Positions 45,394 to 56,036 of a stretch of 64,000 nt of DNA are shown here, piece by piece. The number at the start of each line of letters is the position of its first letter. Position 1 is the stretch's first letter. This stretch comes from an uncultured Erythrobacter sp. GTDB taxonomy: Bacteria > Pseudomonadota > Alphaproteobacteria > Sphingomonadales > Sphingomonadaceae. A program made the position numbers and the translations under genes. The notes under the pieces were generated by a model, which had not been told where the DNA came from, did not search any database, and saw nothing but the letters and a program-made list of their open reading frames with translations. The DNA lies in NCBI GenBank assembly GCA_947493165.1, contig CANLPY010000001.1, positions 1,588,501-1,652,500 on the forward strand, written 5' to 3'.

Positions 45394-48300
45394 CTATTGG
45401 CTGCCTCCATCGCCATCTCCGTGGCTGTGCCCACCGCCAGCGTGAGTTGCCGTCTCTGACCCGCCAGCATTGCCGCCTTGGCCGCTCTCCCACCAATAGG
45501 CGCGCCGTCCCCCATTGCCAGTTGCGACTTCGCGCATGGTTTTGGTGTCATACATCCGCCCGCCGATCATCACGCTTTCGATCTTATCAGAATCGCGGAT
45601 ATTGGCGGTTGGATCGGCGGTTAACACAAGGAGGTCAGCGAGCTTGCCAACCTCCAGACTGCCGACGTCTTTTTGCATACCCAGCGATTCAGCCGGCCAG
45701 ATAGTTGCTGCCTTAAGCGCTTCGACCGGACTCATCCCGCCGCGCGCAAAGGTCCAGATTTCCCAATGCGCGCCAATGCCGGGCTGCTGCCCGTGCGCGC
45801 CGATGGAAACTTTGACCCCGCGATCCGCGATTTTCTTCGCCTCGCGCGCGGCATTGTCATCAACAAACGCCCATTCAGGCGCTTTGGTGCGGCGCGCCGT
45901 GGCGGCCAGCAAAACCTTAGGCGGGGTGTGGATCATCAGCGGGTGATCGAACACATCGGTTGCCTGCCGCCAATACGGATCACCTGCCAGCCCGCCATAG
46001 GTCACGTTGAGCGTCGGCGTGTAATTTGAGTTCGACTGGCCGAAAAATTGCAGCACGTCCTCGTAAAACACATCGCCCGGCACATTGTGTTCTATGGTGG
46101 AATTGCCATCGGCGATCAGGTTCATATCCATCCCGAACAGCGAGCCGCCTTCGGCAACATTGAGCATATTCTCTGCCGCCGCAGCGCGCGCCACCATCTG
46201 GCGCTGATCGCGCCGGGGCTGGTTGTAGTTTTTGACCGAGATGCCGCCCTGCGCCTTGATCCGGCGGACATGCGCCAGCGCATCGTCATAGCTGTCGATC
46301 CGGGCATACACGCTTGGCGCTTTCGCGCCGTAAATGATTTCGCCGGTTGAGAAGATACGCGGGGCGAGCAAAGTGCCCGCCATTTGCCGCTCTGCTGAGG
46401 CGAAGATCAGGCTCGAATTGCTAGACGGGTTGTGCGTGGTAGTGGTTCCGAGCGCGAGATCCTGCACGAGGCTCCAGTTCTGCTGCGGGACGAGATCGCC
46501 CGTGCCATGCGGCCCGTGATGGTGCGCGTCGACGAAGCCGGGCATCACCACTTTGCCGCTAGCGTCCACCATCGCCGCGCCGCTGGGCACGTTGACTTCG
46601 CCCGCCGCGCCGATCGCAGTGATCCGGTCCCCCTCAATCACGATCACGCCGTTCTCAATCACGCCCGCATCCTGTGCGCCTAGCCCAGCCGCCATAGTCA
46701 GCACTTTCGCACCGGTGATGACGACAGTGCCGCTTGGCTTGGCCGCGGTAACGCTGACCGCCATCGAAATGCTGGTTTCCGGCTGCTGATAGCCGCCCTC
46801 TTCATCATCGCCCTTTGGCCCATCCCGGAAAAAGTCGCTAACCTGCGCCTGTTTCAGCTCTGGCCCGATGGACCAGAACAAAGTCTCGCCTCCGCGCGCC
46901 CAGCCAAGGTAATCTGCGCCGCCGCTGGAAACCTTGGTGACCGGAACCGGGCCGTTCACCTCGTTCACATCGACCGGCTTGCCGCCGGGGATCACCGGCA
47001 TTGCGAACACTTCGTAATTCTGGCGAAAGGCAATGGTTTTGCCGTCCGGCGCAATCTGAAAATCATTGACCAAAGTGCCGGTCGCATGGGTGCGCTTTTT
47101 CTCGCCATCCAAATCAGAGGACATCAATGCGAGCTTGTCGCCGTCGCGGCCGATCATAAAGATCCGGCTGCCGTCTGCGCCGAATTGCGGACGCGAGCCT
47201 GAACGCGCAACCATCATCGGCGCGCCGCCGCTGACTGGTTGCAAATAAATGCCGGTGTTTTCGGAAAACTCTGGCGCGGTGAGATAGCCGCCGCTGCGCT
47301 TTTCATAGGCGATCGTGCGGCCATCGGGTGAAAAGGCGAGGTTGGCGTAGTGGCCGGGCTGACCCGACACGACCCGCGCGCCGCCGCCATCGGCATTGGC
47401 GACAACAATCTGCCCCAACCCTTCATCAGTCCAGCGGACAAACGCAATGCGCGATCCATCGCGGCTGAACGCCGGGAAGGCTTCCACAGCATCGTTATCG
47501 CCGCTGATTAGCGGGCGCGCACCGTCGCGGCCCCGCGCTGATTTGGTATGAAGCCGCCCGAGGCTTTCAAACACAACGCGGCTGCCATCAGGCGACAATG
47601 TGCCGAATTTCGCCATCTTGGTGGCAAAGCGATCTGGCGAAACTTCAATTTCAGGATGCGGCGCGTCAGCAATGCCGCGCGTGTCGCTGATCCGGAACGG
47701 GATCACCGCATGGCCCGATCCATCGCGGTTCACGCGGTTCAGCTTGCCGCCCGCCCAGAACACAATGCTGCGACTGTCCGGCGTCCAATCCATATTGGGA
47801 TAGACCCCGGTCACCGCCCAGGTTTCCTGAACATCAAGATCAAGCGCGCCGAAAATCATCCGTTCCTTGCCGCTCGTGATCTCCTTGACCCACAGCTGAG
47901 AGGTGTCTTTATCCCGGCGGACAAAGGCAATCTCTTTGCCATCAGGCGAAGGCGCTGGCCGGACAGCCCCGCCATAGCCATCGACCGCCGTGGTGACCTC
48001 ACCGGTTTCCAGATCGTGCCGCTCAATCGCGAAGATCCCGGCGTTGGAATCCTGCGCATAGATGAAGGTGTTCCCCGGCGTGGTATTGCGGGTGTAGTAA
48101 ATCGCGCTGCCATCGGGCGCGAAGACCGGCTCGCCCAGCTCTTTTTGCAAGGCTTCATTCGCGCGCTTCACCACCTGAACGCCGCCGCCGCCAGAGATGT
48201 GATACATCCAGATTTCACCCGTGCCGAGCGAGCGCTGCGTTGTGAAATGCTTCTTGGCGGCAATGAACCGTCCGTCCGGCGACCACGTCGGCTGGTTGAG

Positions 48301-48702
48301 CAGACGGAAGCTTTCCTTGGTCAACTGCCGCTTGTCAGAGCCATCGGCATTCATCAGCCAGATATTGTTGCCTCCGCCCCGATCGCTGGTGAAGGCGATG
48401 CGCGTGCCATCGGGCGAAAAGCGCGGATGCACCTCCCAGCTCAGTCCCTCGGCGATCCGCTTGGGCGTGCCGCCAGTGATCGGCAGGGTGTAAATATCGC
48501 CCAGCATGGTGAAGGCGATGGTGCGGCCATCCGGCGAGACATCGACATCCATCCACGTGCCCTCATCGGTCTCGATCGGCACTTGTTCGACGGTCGCACC
48601 CTTAGGCGCTTCAACGTCCCAGTCTTCGTCGTCCTGCGCGAAGGCCGCGCTTGGCATGGCAAGCATGGAACCTGCGAGAAGGATGGCGGTGAAGTGACGC
48701 AT
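45394..48702 (-). CDS. Exported amidohydrolase fused to a TolB/PD40 beta-propeller
   Basis: Repeated 'SPDGxxIAFxS' blades followed by 'GKVVMPGFVDAHHHGPHG' and 'ATIWPAESLGMQKDVGSLEVGKLADLLVL'; signal peptide from MRHFTAILLAGSMLAMPSAAFAQ (start 48702). Confidence 0.92.
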   Translation of the reverse strand: MRHFTAILLAGSMLAMPSAAFAQDDEDWDVEAPKGATVEQVPIETDEGTWMDVDVSPDGRTIAFTMLGDIYTLPITGGTPKRIAEGLSWEVHPRFSPDGTRIAFTSDRGGGNNIWLMNADGSDKRQLTKESFRLLNQPTWSPDGRFIAAKKHFTTQRSLGTGEIWMYHISGGGGVQVVKRANEALQKELGEPVFAPDGSAIYYTRNTTPGNTFIYAQDSNAGIFAIERHDLETGEVTTAVDGYGGAVRPAPSPDGKEIAFVRRDKDTSQLWVKEITSGKERMIFGALDLDVQETWAVTGVYPNMDWTPDSRSIVFWAGGKLNRVNRDGSGHAVIPFRISDTRGIADAPHPEIEVSPDRFATKMAKFGTLSPDGSRVVFESLGRLHTKSARGRDGARPLISGDNDAVEAFPAFSRDGSRIAFVRWTDEGLGQIVVANADGGGARVVSGQPGHYANLAFSPDGRTIAYEKRSGGYLTAPEFSENTGIYLQPVSGGAPMMVARSGSRPQFGADGSRIFMIGRDGDKLALMSSDLDGEKKRTHATGTLVNDFQIAPDGKTIAFRQNYEVFAMPVIPGGKPVDVNEVNGPVPVTKVSSGGADYLGWARGGETLFWSIGPELKQAQVSDFFRDGPKGDDEEGGYQQPETSISMAVSVTAAKPSGTVVITGAKVLTMAAGLGAQDAGVIENGVIVIEGDRITAIGAAGEVNVPSGAAMVDASGKVVMPGFVDAHHHGPHGTGDLVPQQNWSLVQDLALGTTTTHNPSSNSSLIFASAERQMAGTLLAPRIFSTGEIIYGAKAPSVYARIDSYDDALAHVRRIKAQGGISVKNYNQPRRDQRQMVARAAAAENMLNVAEGGSLFGMDMNLIADGNSTIEHNVPGDVFYEDVLQFFGQSNSNYTPTLNVTYGGLAGDPYWRQATDVFDHPLMIHTPPKVLLAATARRTKAPEWAFVDDNAAREAKKIADRGVKVSIGAHGQQPGIGAHWEIWTFARGGMSPVEALKAATIWPAESLGMQKDVGSLEVGKLADLLVLTADPTANIRDSDKIESVMIGGRMYDTKTMREVATGNGGRRAYWWESGQGGNAGGSETATHAGGGHSHGDGDGGSQ

Positions 48703-48766
48703 TAACAATTCCCCTTTATGTAAGGTGAGACTAGCGCGGCGTAAGGATATTACTAGGGGCTTCCGA

Positions 48767-49486
48767 ATGTTCAAAGCCATCAGAGAGAAACTCGCAGCGA
48801 GCAAGCGACCCTCTTCGCAGCGATCAAAGGAGCAAACCGACTATCCGGCGAGCGCAGCCACGGACGAGTATGTCTGGGTAAGTGCGATCTTCAAGAGCGC
48901 TGTGCTCAATCGCGGATGGGATGTCGATCTTTTCCACGAGGGCAGAACTGATGATGGAGCTCTGTACTTCAAGAACCAGAATGGTGAACCGATTCCAGAG
49001 GAATTGCGACCGCACAAAATCTGGGCGAATGCGGATAATCCTCCTATTAAGAAACTGCCGCCCGTCTTTGACATTGGCTATGCGACGCTCGTTTCCGAAG
49101 ATGCGTGCCGCCTCTTTGATCCGTTCGATCTAGGCAAGGGCAGCTTTTGTGCGATGCGCGAAGGCATATTCCAGTCCGATCAAAGCACGCGCTACGCGAC
49201 CAACTATTCGAGCTGGGTAATTGGCAATAAGAGAAGTGCGGTTTTGCTCGATCAAAGCGAGGGCAAGATGCAACTCAATCCGCTGGGTAGCGTGTGGCAC
49301 CTCGAGCATGAAGATGGGTTGGCTGATGATATGATTGCAGTGTCGGGTGCTGCGCTTGGGGGGCCTGACCAGTGGGTGGACCCGCTTCTTCAAGGTTCCT
49401 TGTTTCTAAGCCGTCAACTGGGTGATGCGATTGTCGAAGCTGGCCTGAAAAAGGCCTTCTTCCTGCATCGCGCACGCGTAATTTAG
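48767..49486 (+). CDS. Hypothetical protein, 239 aa
   Basis: ORF with RBS-distance ATG at 48767 (MFKAIREKL); no family recognised. Confidence 0.6.
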   Translation: MFKAIREKLAASKRPSSQRSKEQTDYPASAATDEYVWVSAIFKSAVLNRGWDVDLFHEGRTDDGALYFKNQNGEPIPEELRPHKIWANADNPPIKKLPPVFDIGYATLVSEDACRLFDPFDLGKGSFCAMREGIFQSDQSTRYATNYSSWVIGNKRSAVLLDQSEGKMQLNPLGSVWHLEHEDGLADDMIAVSGAALGGPDQWVDPLLQGSLFLSRQLGDAIVEAGLKKAFFLHRARVI

Positions 49487-49529
49487 TCGCTCAAGGGCCG
49501 CTCTAAGAACGAAACCAAAGAAGAAGTCG

Positions 49530-50816
49530 TTAGTCGAATTGCCCGCGTTTCGGCCCCAGATAGCCAAACAGATAGGCCGCCACTTTGCGCATCTGGATTT
49601 CTTCTGCGCCCTCGGTGATCCGATAGCGGCGGTGGTGGCGATAGATATGCTCGAACGGTTTGTGCCGTGAATAGCCGATGCCGCCATGCACCTGCATCGC
49701 CCGGTCGGCGGCCTCGCACACCAGCCGGTTTGCCCAGTAATTGCACATCGAAACCTTGTCAGAGATGCTCCGCTCAATCTCCTTGTGCGGCATATTGTCC
49801 ATCTGCCACGCGGTCTTGTAGATCAGCATCCTCAGCATTTCGCACTGCGTTGCCAGCTCCACCAGCGGGAACTGGATAGCCTGATTTTTCGCGAGTTCCT
49901 CCCCAAAGGGTTTGCGCTCCCGCGCGTATTTCACGCTTTCCTCAATGCAATATTGCGCCGCGCCGAGCGAAGACGCCGCTTGGCGAATGCGGTTTTGGTG
50001 AACGAAGCTTTGTGCAAGCGCGAGACCTAAGCCTTCTTCACCAAGGATCACCGTTTCAGGAACCCAGACATTTGCTATGGAAAGGCGCGGGTGGTCGGTC
50101 GGCATGTTGAAGGTCCACAGCCATTCCTCAATCTTAAGGCCATCGGTGGGATTGGGGACAAGGAAGCATGTGATGCCCTTCGCATCGCCGGCCTCTCCGC
50201 TGGTCCGGGCAAACACAGCGCAATGCGTTGCGTGGTGCATTCCGGTGATCCACATTTTCTCGCCATTTATGAGCCAACCGTCTTGGCCATCGCGGGTCTC
50301 GCGCACAGCGGTCGTTTCCATATGGGTCGCGTCTGATCCGTGCTCCGCTTCGGTTAGGCCAAAGGCGACGCGGCGTGTCCGATTAAAGCCGCCTTTGATG
50401 AATTCCTGTTTCTGCGCCTCTGTGCCGAACTGCTCAAACATCTCCACGAAGGGAAAATTGCCAACGATGCTGTGCTCATTCTGAAGATCATTGTGCAGGC
50501 CAAGCCCCTTTTGCGCAAAGCCATCGCGGATCACCGCCATCCATAGGTTTGAGCCGTCCTTGCCGCCATATTGCGCAGGCGCGGAGAAACGCCAATGGCC
50601 AGCTTTGTCAGCGCGCGATGTGGCTTCGCGCAGCAAGGCTTCCCATTCTTCATTGGGCAAGCCTTCGCGGTCCCAATCGGTGCGCGCGTCCTCACGCCGG
50701 TGATCAAAGAATCGGTTGTTGTCATCCTGCATTTGCAAAGGTGTGATCTCGGCATCGATAAAGGCGTCGAGCTCGTCGAGATAGGCCTGAAGGTCGGCGG
50801 GAATTGCGAAGTCCAT
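49530..50816 (-). CDS. Acyl-CoA dehydrogenase
   Basis: 'VAFGLTEAEHGSDATHMET', 'GEKMWITGMHHA', 'AMQVHGGIGYSRHKPFEHIYRHHRRYRITEGAEEIQMRKVAAYL'. Confidence 0.95.
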   Translation of the reverse strand: MDFAIPADLQAYLDELDAFIDAEITPLQMQDDNNRFFDHRREDARTDWDREGLPNEEWEALLREATSRADKAGHWRFSAPAQYGGKDGSNLWMAVIRDGFAQKGLGLHNDLQNEHSIVGNFPFVEMFEQFGTEAQKQEFIKGGFNRTRRVAFGLTEAEHGSDATHMETTAVRETRDGQDGWLINGEKMWITGMHHATHCAVFARTSGEAGDAKGITCFLVPNPTDGLKIEEWLWTFNMPTDHPRLSIANVWVPETVILGEEGLGLALAQSFVHQNRIRQAASSLGAAQYCIEESVKYARERKPFGEELAKNQAIQFPLVELATQCEMLRMLIYKTAWQMDNMPHKEIERSISDKVSMCNYWANRLVCEAADRAMQVHGGIGYSRHKPFEHIYRHHRRYRITEGAEEIQMRKVAAYLFGYLGPKRGQFD

Positions 50817-52172
50817 TTAGCTAAGGTCCTCTTCTTTTGGAGCCCATCTCTTCAACGCGACAGCCAAGGCGGGGTATTTGGGAACGTCCGCCATTGCCTT
50901 TTGAAGCGCTTGCTCCCTCAGAGATTGAAGCTGCCCTGGCTCATATAAGGATAGCACGCCCGACAAAATCGCCTGAGCCGTTTCCTGATCAGTACCAAGC
51001 GGAAAGTACTCCCGCTCCCGCTGGATCATACCCAAGGCGTTACGGGCGACCGCAAGTTGAAACCGGTCGTGGCCGCTAAGTTGCCCCTTGATGGTCGCGA
51101 GCCATTCCGACACTGCCTCCGCGATTTCACCCATATCGGCTTCACCACCAAGGCATTCCAATGGGCTTGGCGGATATACATGGCGTAGCCTTTCAACCGC
51201 CGGCGCATCCTCCTCCAGCAGCATAAGCAGATCGAGCTCCTGCTCGCTCGTCCGCCGCGAGATCACCACCCGCTCCAGCATCCTGTCTTCGCCGCTGCGC
51301 CAGACTGCCGCCATTTTCAGACACCCGAGCGCCCACCACACGGTGCGGTGGATCAGCCAATAGCGGAAACGGTCGCGGTCGACCTTCACCCCCGCCTGCG
51401 CTTCATAGGCGGCAAAGTAATCCTCCAAACTCCCCAACCCAAGCGCAGGCCGGTCGTATCGGTGGAAGCGCCACACCGCCATACAGCCGAAGGCGAGGTC
51501 TTCGTGATAATCACCGAAATGCGCTAGCTCCCAATCGAGCACACCGGTTAGCGAGCCATCTTGTGCAAGCAGGTTGCCCATGCGGAAATCGCCATGGATC
51601 AGCGCAGGTTCGATGGGATCGGGGCAATTGTCCTCCATCCATTTGAGACCCAGCGCGATGATCGGACGGTCGCCGCCCGCCTCTTCAAACTGAGCGCGAA
51701 GGTCCGCAATGGCCGCGCGGTAATCCATCACCGGAACCGCCTCAGGCAAGTCCTCGCGCGGGATCGCATGAATGCGCGCCAGATCGCGTGCTGCCTCACG
51801 CAGCAATTCGCCCGCGCCCTTCATCTCCAAGATATCTTTGGGATTGGGCGTGCCGGGCAGCGCCTGCATCACAAAGCCTGATCCGATGCCATCCTCCGGC
51901 TGCAATTCCGCAACGACACGCGGCGCGGTCACTCCGGCGGAATTGGCCGCGCGGATCACCGCCGCCTCAACATCGTGGCCAAACGGCCGGTCTTTCATAA
52001 ATTCAAGGCTGGGCGCGCGGCGCAGAACGAAACCCCTGCCGCCGCTGAAGAAATGCCAGCTCTCCATCGTCGCGCCGCCAGTCAGCCGCATCAGATCGCG
52101 CGGCGCATCATAGCCCACGCGCGCCATCGCCAGCGTCAGCCCCTCGATCAATTCGTCCGCGCTAGCGGTCAT
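50817..52172 (-). CDS. APH-family phosphotransferase, paired with acyl-CoA dehydrogenase
   Basis: 'ALIHGDFRMGNLLAQDGSLTGVLDWELAHFGDYHEDLAFG'; start moved from 52217 to MTASADEL. Confidence 0.9.
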   Translation of the reverse strand: MTASADELIEGLTLAMARVGYDAPRDLMRLTGGATMESWHFFSGGRGFVLRRAPSLEFMKDRPFGHDVEAAVIRAANSAGVTAPRVVAELQPEDGIGSGFVMQALPGTPNPKDILEMKGAGELLREAARDLARIHAIPREDLPEAVPVMDYRAAIADLRAQFEEAGGDRPIIALGLKWMEDNCPDPIEPALIHGDFRMGNLLAQDGSLTGVLDWELAHFGDYHEDLAFGCMAVWRFHRYDRPALGLGSLEDYFAAYEAQAGVKVDRDRFRYWLIHRTVWWALGCLKMAAVWRSGEDRMLERVVISRRTSEQELDLLMLLEEDAPAVERLRHVYPPSPLECLGGEADMGEIAEAVSEWLATIKGQLSGHDRFQLAVARNALGMIQREREYFPLGTDQETAQAILSGVLSLYEPGQLQSLREQALQKAMADVPKYPALAVALKRWAPKEEDLS

Positions 52173-52242
52173 GCCTTCCCCTTGCTGCCACTCGCTGCCA
52201 TGAGTGCGCGAACGCATAATGTCACAAACGAGAATGCCTGCA

Positions 52243-53601
52243 ATGAAGAAACGCCATATCGCCCTCGCCGCGCTTGCTCTGATCGGGATTGGAGCAGGAA
52301 CAGCCGCCTATGTCGCCAGCCCGACCATTCACGAAGGCGCTGATGGCGAAGCACCGGAGCTGGGCCGATATGGCGAATATTCAGTCGGCACGCAGGAACT
52401 GCTCATCGGCGTGCCTGACCGGGTGAACTTCTCAAAAGCGGGAATGATCACGGGACAGCTCTCTGAGGATGAAGAGATGCCGATGCTTCAAGTGCGCGTC
52501 TATTACCCAGCGGAAGCCCGCTCCGTTGCGCCGCCCATCACCTATACGCACACTATAAGGGCGGTTGCATTGGACCCTATCACGCTCGACTTTGAAGGAC
52601 GCGCTCATCCTGATGCCCCGGCGATGAGCGCCGAGCAATTGGGAGGCAAGGTCCCGCTTGTCATCATGAGCCACGGGTTCAACGGCTGGAGCACACAGTT
52701 CAGTGCGCTTGCGGAACACATCGCCTCTCGCGGTTATGTCGTCGCCTCGATCGACCATGCCGATATGCAAATCGAAGGGGTTAGCGATTTTGTTCATTCA
52801 TTCAGCAAGGTTCTGGCCAATCGCACGATTGATCAGCGCGCTGTGCTGAAGGAAATGCGCGGCAATATCGGGCAGGACGCGAGCGGGTTTTACAATCTGA
52901 TCGACCCAGAGCAGGTCGGCATTATCGGATATTCGATGGGCGGCTATGGCGCGCTGGCGACCGCTGGCGCGGACTATGATTACGCAAGCAGCACTTTTGA
53001 CACCGTGCCTGATGCGGCGCTCGATATGACCCGCTCAATCGTCTCAAAGGATGCTGGAATCGATGCGGTGATCGCCTTTGCACCGTGGGGCGGCCAGCCG
53101 GATAACCGCGTGTGGAGCGCGCAGACTTTGGCCGCGGTTACCGCTCCGGTGCTCGTTATCGGCGGCAGCAAGGATGATGTCTCCAATTATGATGAGGGGA
53201 TCAGCTGGATTTTCGAATCGCTAACCGGGACGCAGCGCCATATGCTGACCTTTCGAGAAGCGCGGCATAATATCGTTGGCAATGCCTTTGACGTGCCTGA
53301 AGATGCGCCATTTCGTGTCGCGGAGTTCCTTGCCGAACCTGTGTGGCGGCAAGACCGGATCAACGGCATCAACCAGCACTTCGTCGCGGCCTTTCTGGAC
53401 CTCCATCTGAAGGGCGACGAGGACAAAGCGGGCTACCTCAACGTGCCCGTGCCAAACGCCAATGATAGCGGCTGGGAAACCAGCTTTGGCGAGCAGTTGA
53501 ATGGCAAATTTGCAGGCGCGGATGAACCAGAGCATTGGCGCGGGTTTCAAAAGCGCTGGGCCGCGGGACTGACGATGGAGCGCAAGGCGACGGGGGAATA
53601 G
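52243..53601 (+). CDS. Exported alpha/beta hydrolase (acetylhydrolase/dienelactone hydrolase-like)
   Basis: Signal peptide, 'LVIMSHGFNGWSTQFSALAEHIASRGYVVASIDH', 'IIGYSMGGYGALATAG'. Confidence 0.85.
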   Translation: MKKRHIALAALALIGIGAGTAAYVASPTIHEGADGEAPELGRYGEYSVGTQELLIGVPDRVNFSKAGMITGQLSEDEEMPMLQVRVYYPAEARSVAPPITYTHTIRAVALDPITLDFEGRAHPDAPAMSAEQLGGKVPLVIMSHGFNGWSTQFSALAEHIASRGYVVASIDHADMQIEGVSDFVHSFSKVLANRTIDQRAVLKEMRGNIGQDASGFYNLIDPEQVGIIGYSMGGYGALATAGADYDYASSTFDTVPDAALDMTRSIVSKDAGIDAVIAFAPWGGQPDNRVWSAQTLAAVTAPVLVIGGSKDDVSNYDEGISWIFESLTGTQRHMLTFREARHNIVGNAFDVPEDAPFRVAEFLAEPVWRQDRINGINQHFVAAFLDLHLKGDEDKAGYLNVPVPNANDSGWETSFGEQLNGKFAGADEPEHWRGFQKRWAAGLTMERKATGE

Positions 53602-53706
53602 CCTCTCTTTGCGACCGGAACCACCCGCACCCTCCGCCCTACTCCTCTTTGCCCTACCGCTCCGCTACTTGAGGGTGGAAAACCGGATCATCACATTTTC
53701 CCAACG

Positions 53707-53742
53707 AAAACGGCCGCCTGAGTTTCCCCAAGCGGCCGTTTT
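53707..53742. terminator. Bidirectional Rho-independent terminator
   Basis: AAAACGGCCGC-N14-GCGGCCGTTTT between convergent genes. Confidence 0.9.
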
Positions 53743-53765
53743 ATTGTTCGAGAATTATCCCGTGA

Positions 53766-54539
53766 TTAGCTGATCTGCTTGCGCATCCGCTTCGCGCGGC
53801 TCGCTGGGCTCGGGTGGGTTTTCAGCAAATCAATGCCTCCGCCAGAGCTCATAGTGGCGAGCTTTTCCATCGCAGTCACGCAGCCTTCAACATCGTAATT
53901 GTTGGCTTTCATGAACTCGATTGCATAATCGTCTGACTTGCGCTCCGCCTTTTGCGAATGCTGTGCGGTCACCACGTCACCAAACATTTTGCCAAGCTCA
54001 GAATTGGCAATCCGGCGCACATCGCTGCTCGCCGTACCAGCAACGCTCAGCGCCGCGTCTTGCTGCATGCTGCGCTTCATGCGCTTTTTGCCATGCTCCA
54101 GCTTAACGTGACCGATTTCGTGGCCAATCACGCACCGCACTTCGTCGTCGTTAAACTGATCCATCAGGCCAGCCATAACCCGCACCGTGCCATCACCCAT
54201 GGCAAAGGCATTCACATCCTTCACCAGATAGGCTTTGATATCGAGATCAAGCCCATCATAATTATCGAGGCCTTCAGTGAGAGCTGCAAGACGCTGACCA
54301 TAGGGATCATCCATCGTCGCAATTGGGTTCTTGCTGTCCATGTCCTCCGAAATCTGGCTGAAGAATACGACAATTTCTTCGTCAGAATAGCTGGCCGCCT
54401 CAGCCACTTTCTTGGCCGATTTGATCGCATTTCCGACATTGAACTGCGCGTAAACCGGCACGGCCATCGCACCGCCAGCCACACATGCCATCAACGCCAG
54501 CGCGGCGCCTCGCGTTTTCGTGAATTTAAGACCCATCAT
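53766..54539 (-). CDS. M48-family metalloprotease (exported)
   Basis: 'VIGHEIGHVKLEHGKKRMKR' HExxH motif, 'THPSPASRAKRMRKQ'. Confidence 0.93.
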   Translation of the reverse strand: MMGLKFTKTRGAALALMACVAGGAMAVPVYAQFNVGNAIKSAKKVAEAASYSDEEIVVFFSQISEDMDSKNPIATMDDPYGQRLAALTEGLDNYDGLDLDIKAYLVKDVNAFAMGDGTVRVMAGLMDQFNDDEVRCVIGHEIGHVKLEHGKKRMKRSMQQDAALSVAGTASSDVRRIANSELGKMFGDVVTAQHSQKAERKSDDYAIEFMKANNYDVEGCVTAMEKLATMSSGGGIDLLKTHPSPASRAKRMRKQIS

Positions 54540-54608
54540 AAAATAACCCCACTGCTACAAAATATGCGGCGACCTCGCATCCACTTGCGAGGCCGCAACG
54601 GCCCGTCT

Positions 54609-56036
54609 TCAGGCCACTACATTATCTTTCTTAACAGTAATTACCTGCGGATAGGTAAATTCCTTTAGCCCTTCCTTGCCATATTCTGCGCCAAAGCCGG
54701 ATTGCTTGTGCCCGCCAAACGGCGCGAACGGCGACAAGTGCATGAATTCATTGATCCAAACTGTGCCAGTTTCAAGCTGCTCTGCAATCTCTACGCCTTT
54801 TTCGGTGTCGGCCGTCCAGACCGCACCAGCCAAGCCATATTCGGAATTGTTAGCGCGCTCGATCGCCTCTTCTTCGGTAGAGAATTTCATGAGCGGCATC
54901 ACCGGGCCAAACTGTTCTTCGGCCACAATCCGTGCGTCTTCTGGTGGATTATCAAGGATGGTGATCGGCACATAATAGCCAGAGCCTGATGGATCGGTTT
55001 CACCGCCGACAAGGAAGTTATAACCCTTGTCCTTGGCATCCTCGATCAGCTCAACCACGCGGTCGAACTGCTTTTTGTTTTGGATCGGACCAACGCCTGT
55101 GCCTTGCTGCGCGCCGTCACCCACTGTGACTTGGCTCGCATATTCCGCGATCGCCGCGGACAGTTCATCATAAATATCTTCGTGGATGTAGATCCGTTTG
55201 GCCGCGATGCAGACCTGGCCGGCGTTTTGGAAGCTGGACCAGAACAATTGCTCTGCCACCTTCTTGGGATCAGCATCAGGCATTACGATAGAAGCGTCAT
55301 TGCCGCCCAGTTCCAGTGTAATGCGTTTCAAGTCAGCGCTTGCGCCTTCCATGATCTTTTTGCCGGTCGCGGTTGAACCGGTGAAAGTGATCTTATCAAT
55401 ATCAGCGTGCTGCGTGATCATCGGGCCCAGCGCATCATCGCCGGTGATGATGTTAACAACGCCTGCTGGCACTTTATCCGCGATCAGCTCCGCAATGCGA
55501 AGGGTGGCGAGCGGGGTAAAGGGCGACGTTTTGAGCACAATGGTGCAGCCTGCCAGCATTGCGGGCACGATCTTCTGGATCGCCATCATCACTGGGAAGT
55601 TCCACGGCACAATGCCTCCGACCACGCCCACCGGCACTCGGCGCGTACGGCTGAGGCGTTCATCGCTGTCTTCGTTAATCTCGTCTTCGAGTTCCAGCGT
55701 GGATTGCGCGGCAGAAATGGCCGCTGCTCCGTAAATCTCGCCTTTGGCTTGTTGGTGAGGCTTTCCCTGTTCGCTGGTCAGTAGACGGAACAGCTCATCG
55801 GCGTTTTCCTTGATCGCGCCTGAAATCGCCATAATCGCAGCGCGCCGTTCTTCAATCGGAGTTTTCTTCCAGCTTTTGAACGCTGCGCGTGCCGCCGAGA
55901 CCGCTTGATCCAGCTCAGCCGCGCCGCAAGCAGGAACCTGCCCGATCACTTCTTCATTAGCCGGATTGACCACATCGAGCCATTCGCCGTTTTCGATCAA
56001 TTCGCCATTGATGAGATTTTTGTACTGGGTGACCAT
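54609..56036 (-). CDS. NAD(P)-dependent aldehyde dehydrogenase (succinate-semialdehyde dehydrogenase-like)
   Basis: 'VGGIVPWNFPVMMAIQKIVPAMLAGCTIVLKTSPFTP', 'ITFTGSTATGKKIM', 'LELGGNDASIV', 'FQNAGQVCIAAKRIYIH'; start moved to MVTQYKN. Confidence 0.93.
   Translation of the reverse strand: MVTQYKNLINGELIENGEWLDVVNPANEEVIGQVPACGAAELDQAVSAARAAFKSWKKTPIEERRAAIMAISGAIKENADELFRLLTSEQGKPHQQAKGEIYGAAAISAAQSTLELEDEINEDSDERLSRTRRVPVGVVGGIVPWNFPVMMAIQKIVPAMLAGCTIVLKTSPFTPLATLRIAELIADKVPAGVVNIITGDDALGPMITQHADIDKITFTGSTATGKKIMEGASADLKRITLELGGNDASIVMPDADPKKVAEQLFWSSFQNAGQVCIAAKRIYIHEDIYDELSAAIAEYASQVTVGDGAQQGTGVGPIQNKKQFDRVVELIEDAKDKGYNFLVGGETDPSGSGYYVPITILDNPPEDARIVAEEQFGPVMPLMKFSTEEEAIERANNSEYGLAGAVWTADTEKGVEIAEQLETGTVWINEFMHLSPFAPFGGHKQSGFGAEYGKEGLKEFTYPQVITVKKDNVVA

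Noticed and set aside
47548-48705. 385-aa plus-strand ORF opposite the PD40-amidohydrolase
   Set aside because: Antisense shadow of a repeat-containing coding region; no recognisable domain.
53451-53465. CGTGCCAA (minus-strand TTGGCACG) inside the hydrolase gene
   Set aside because: Intragenic, no -12 element and no gene in a sensible position; chance match.
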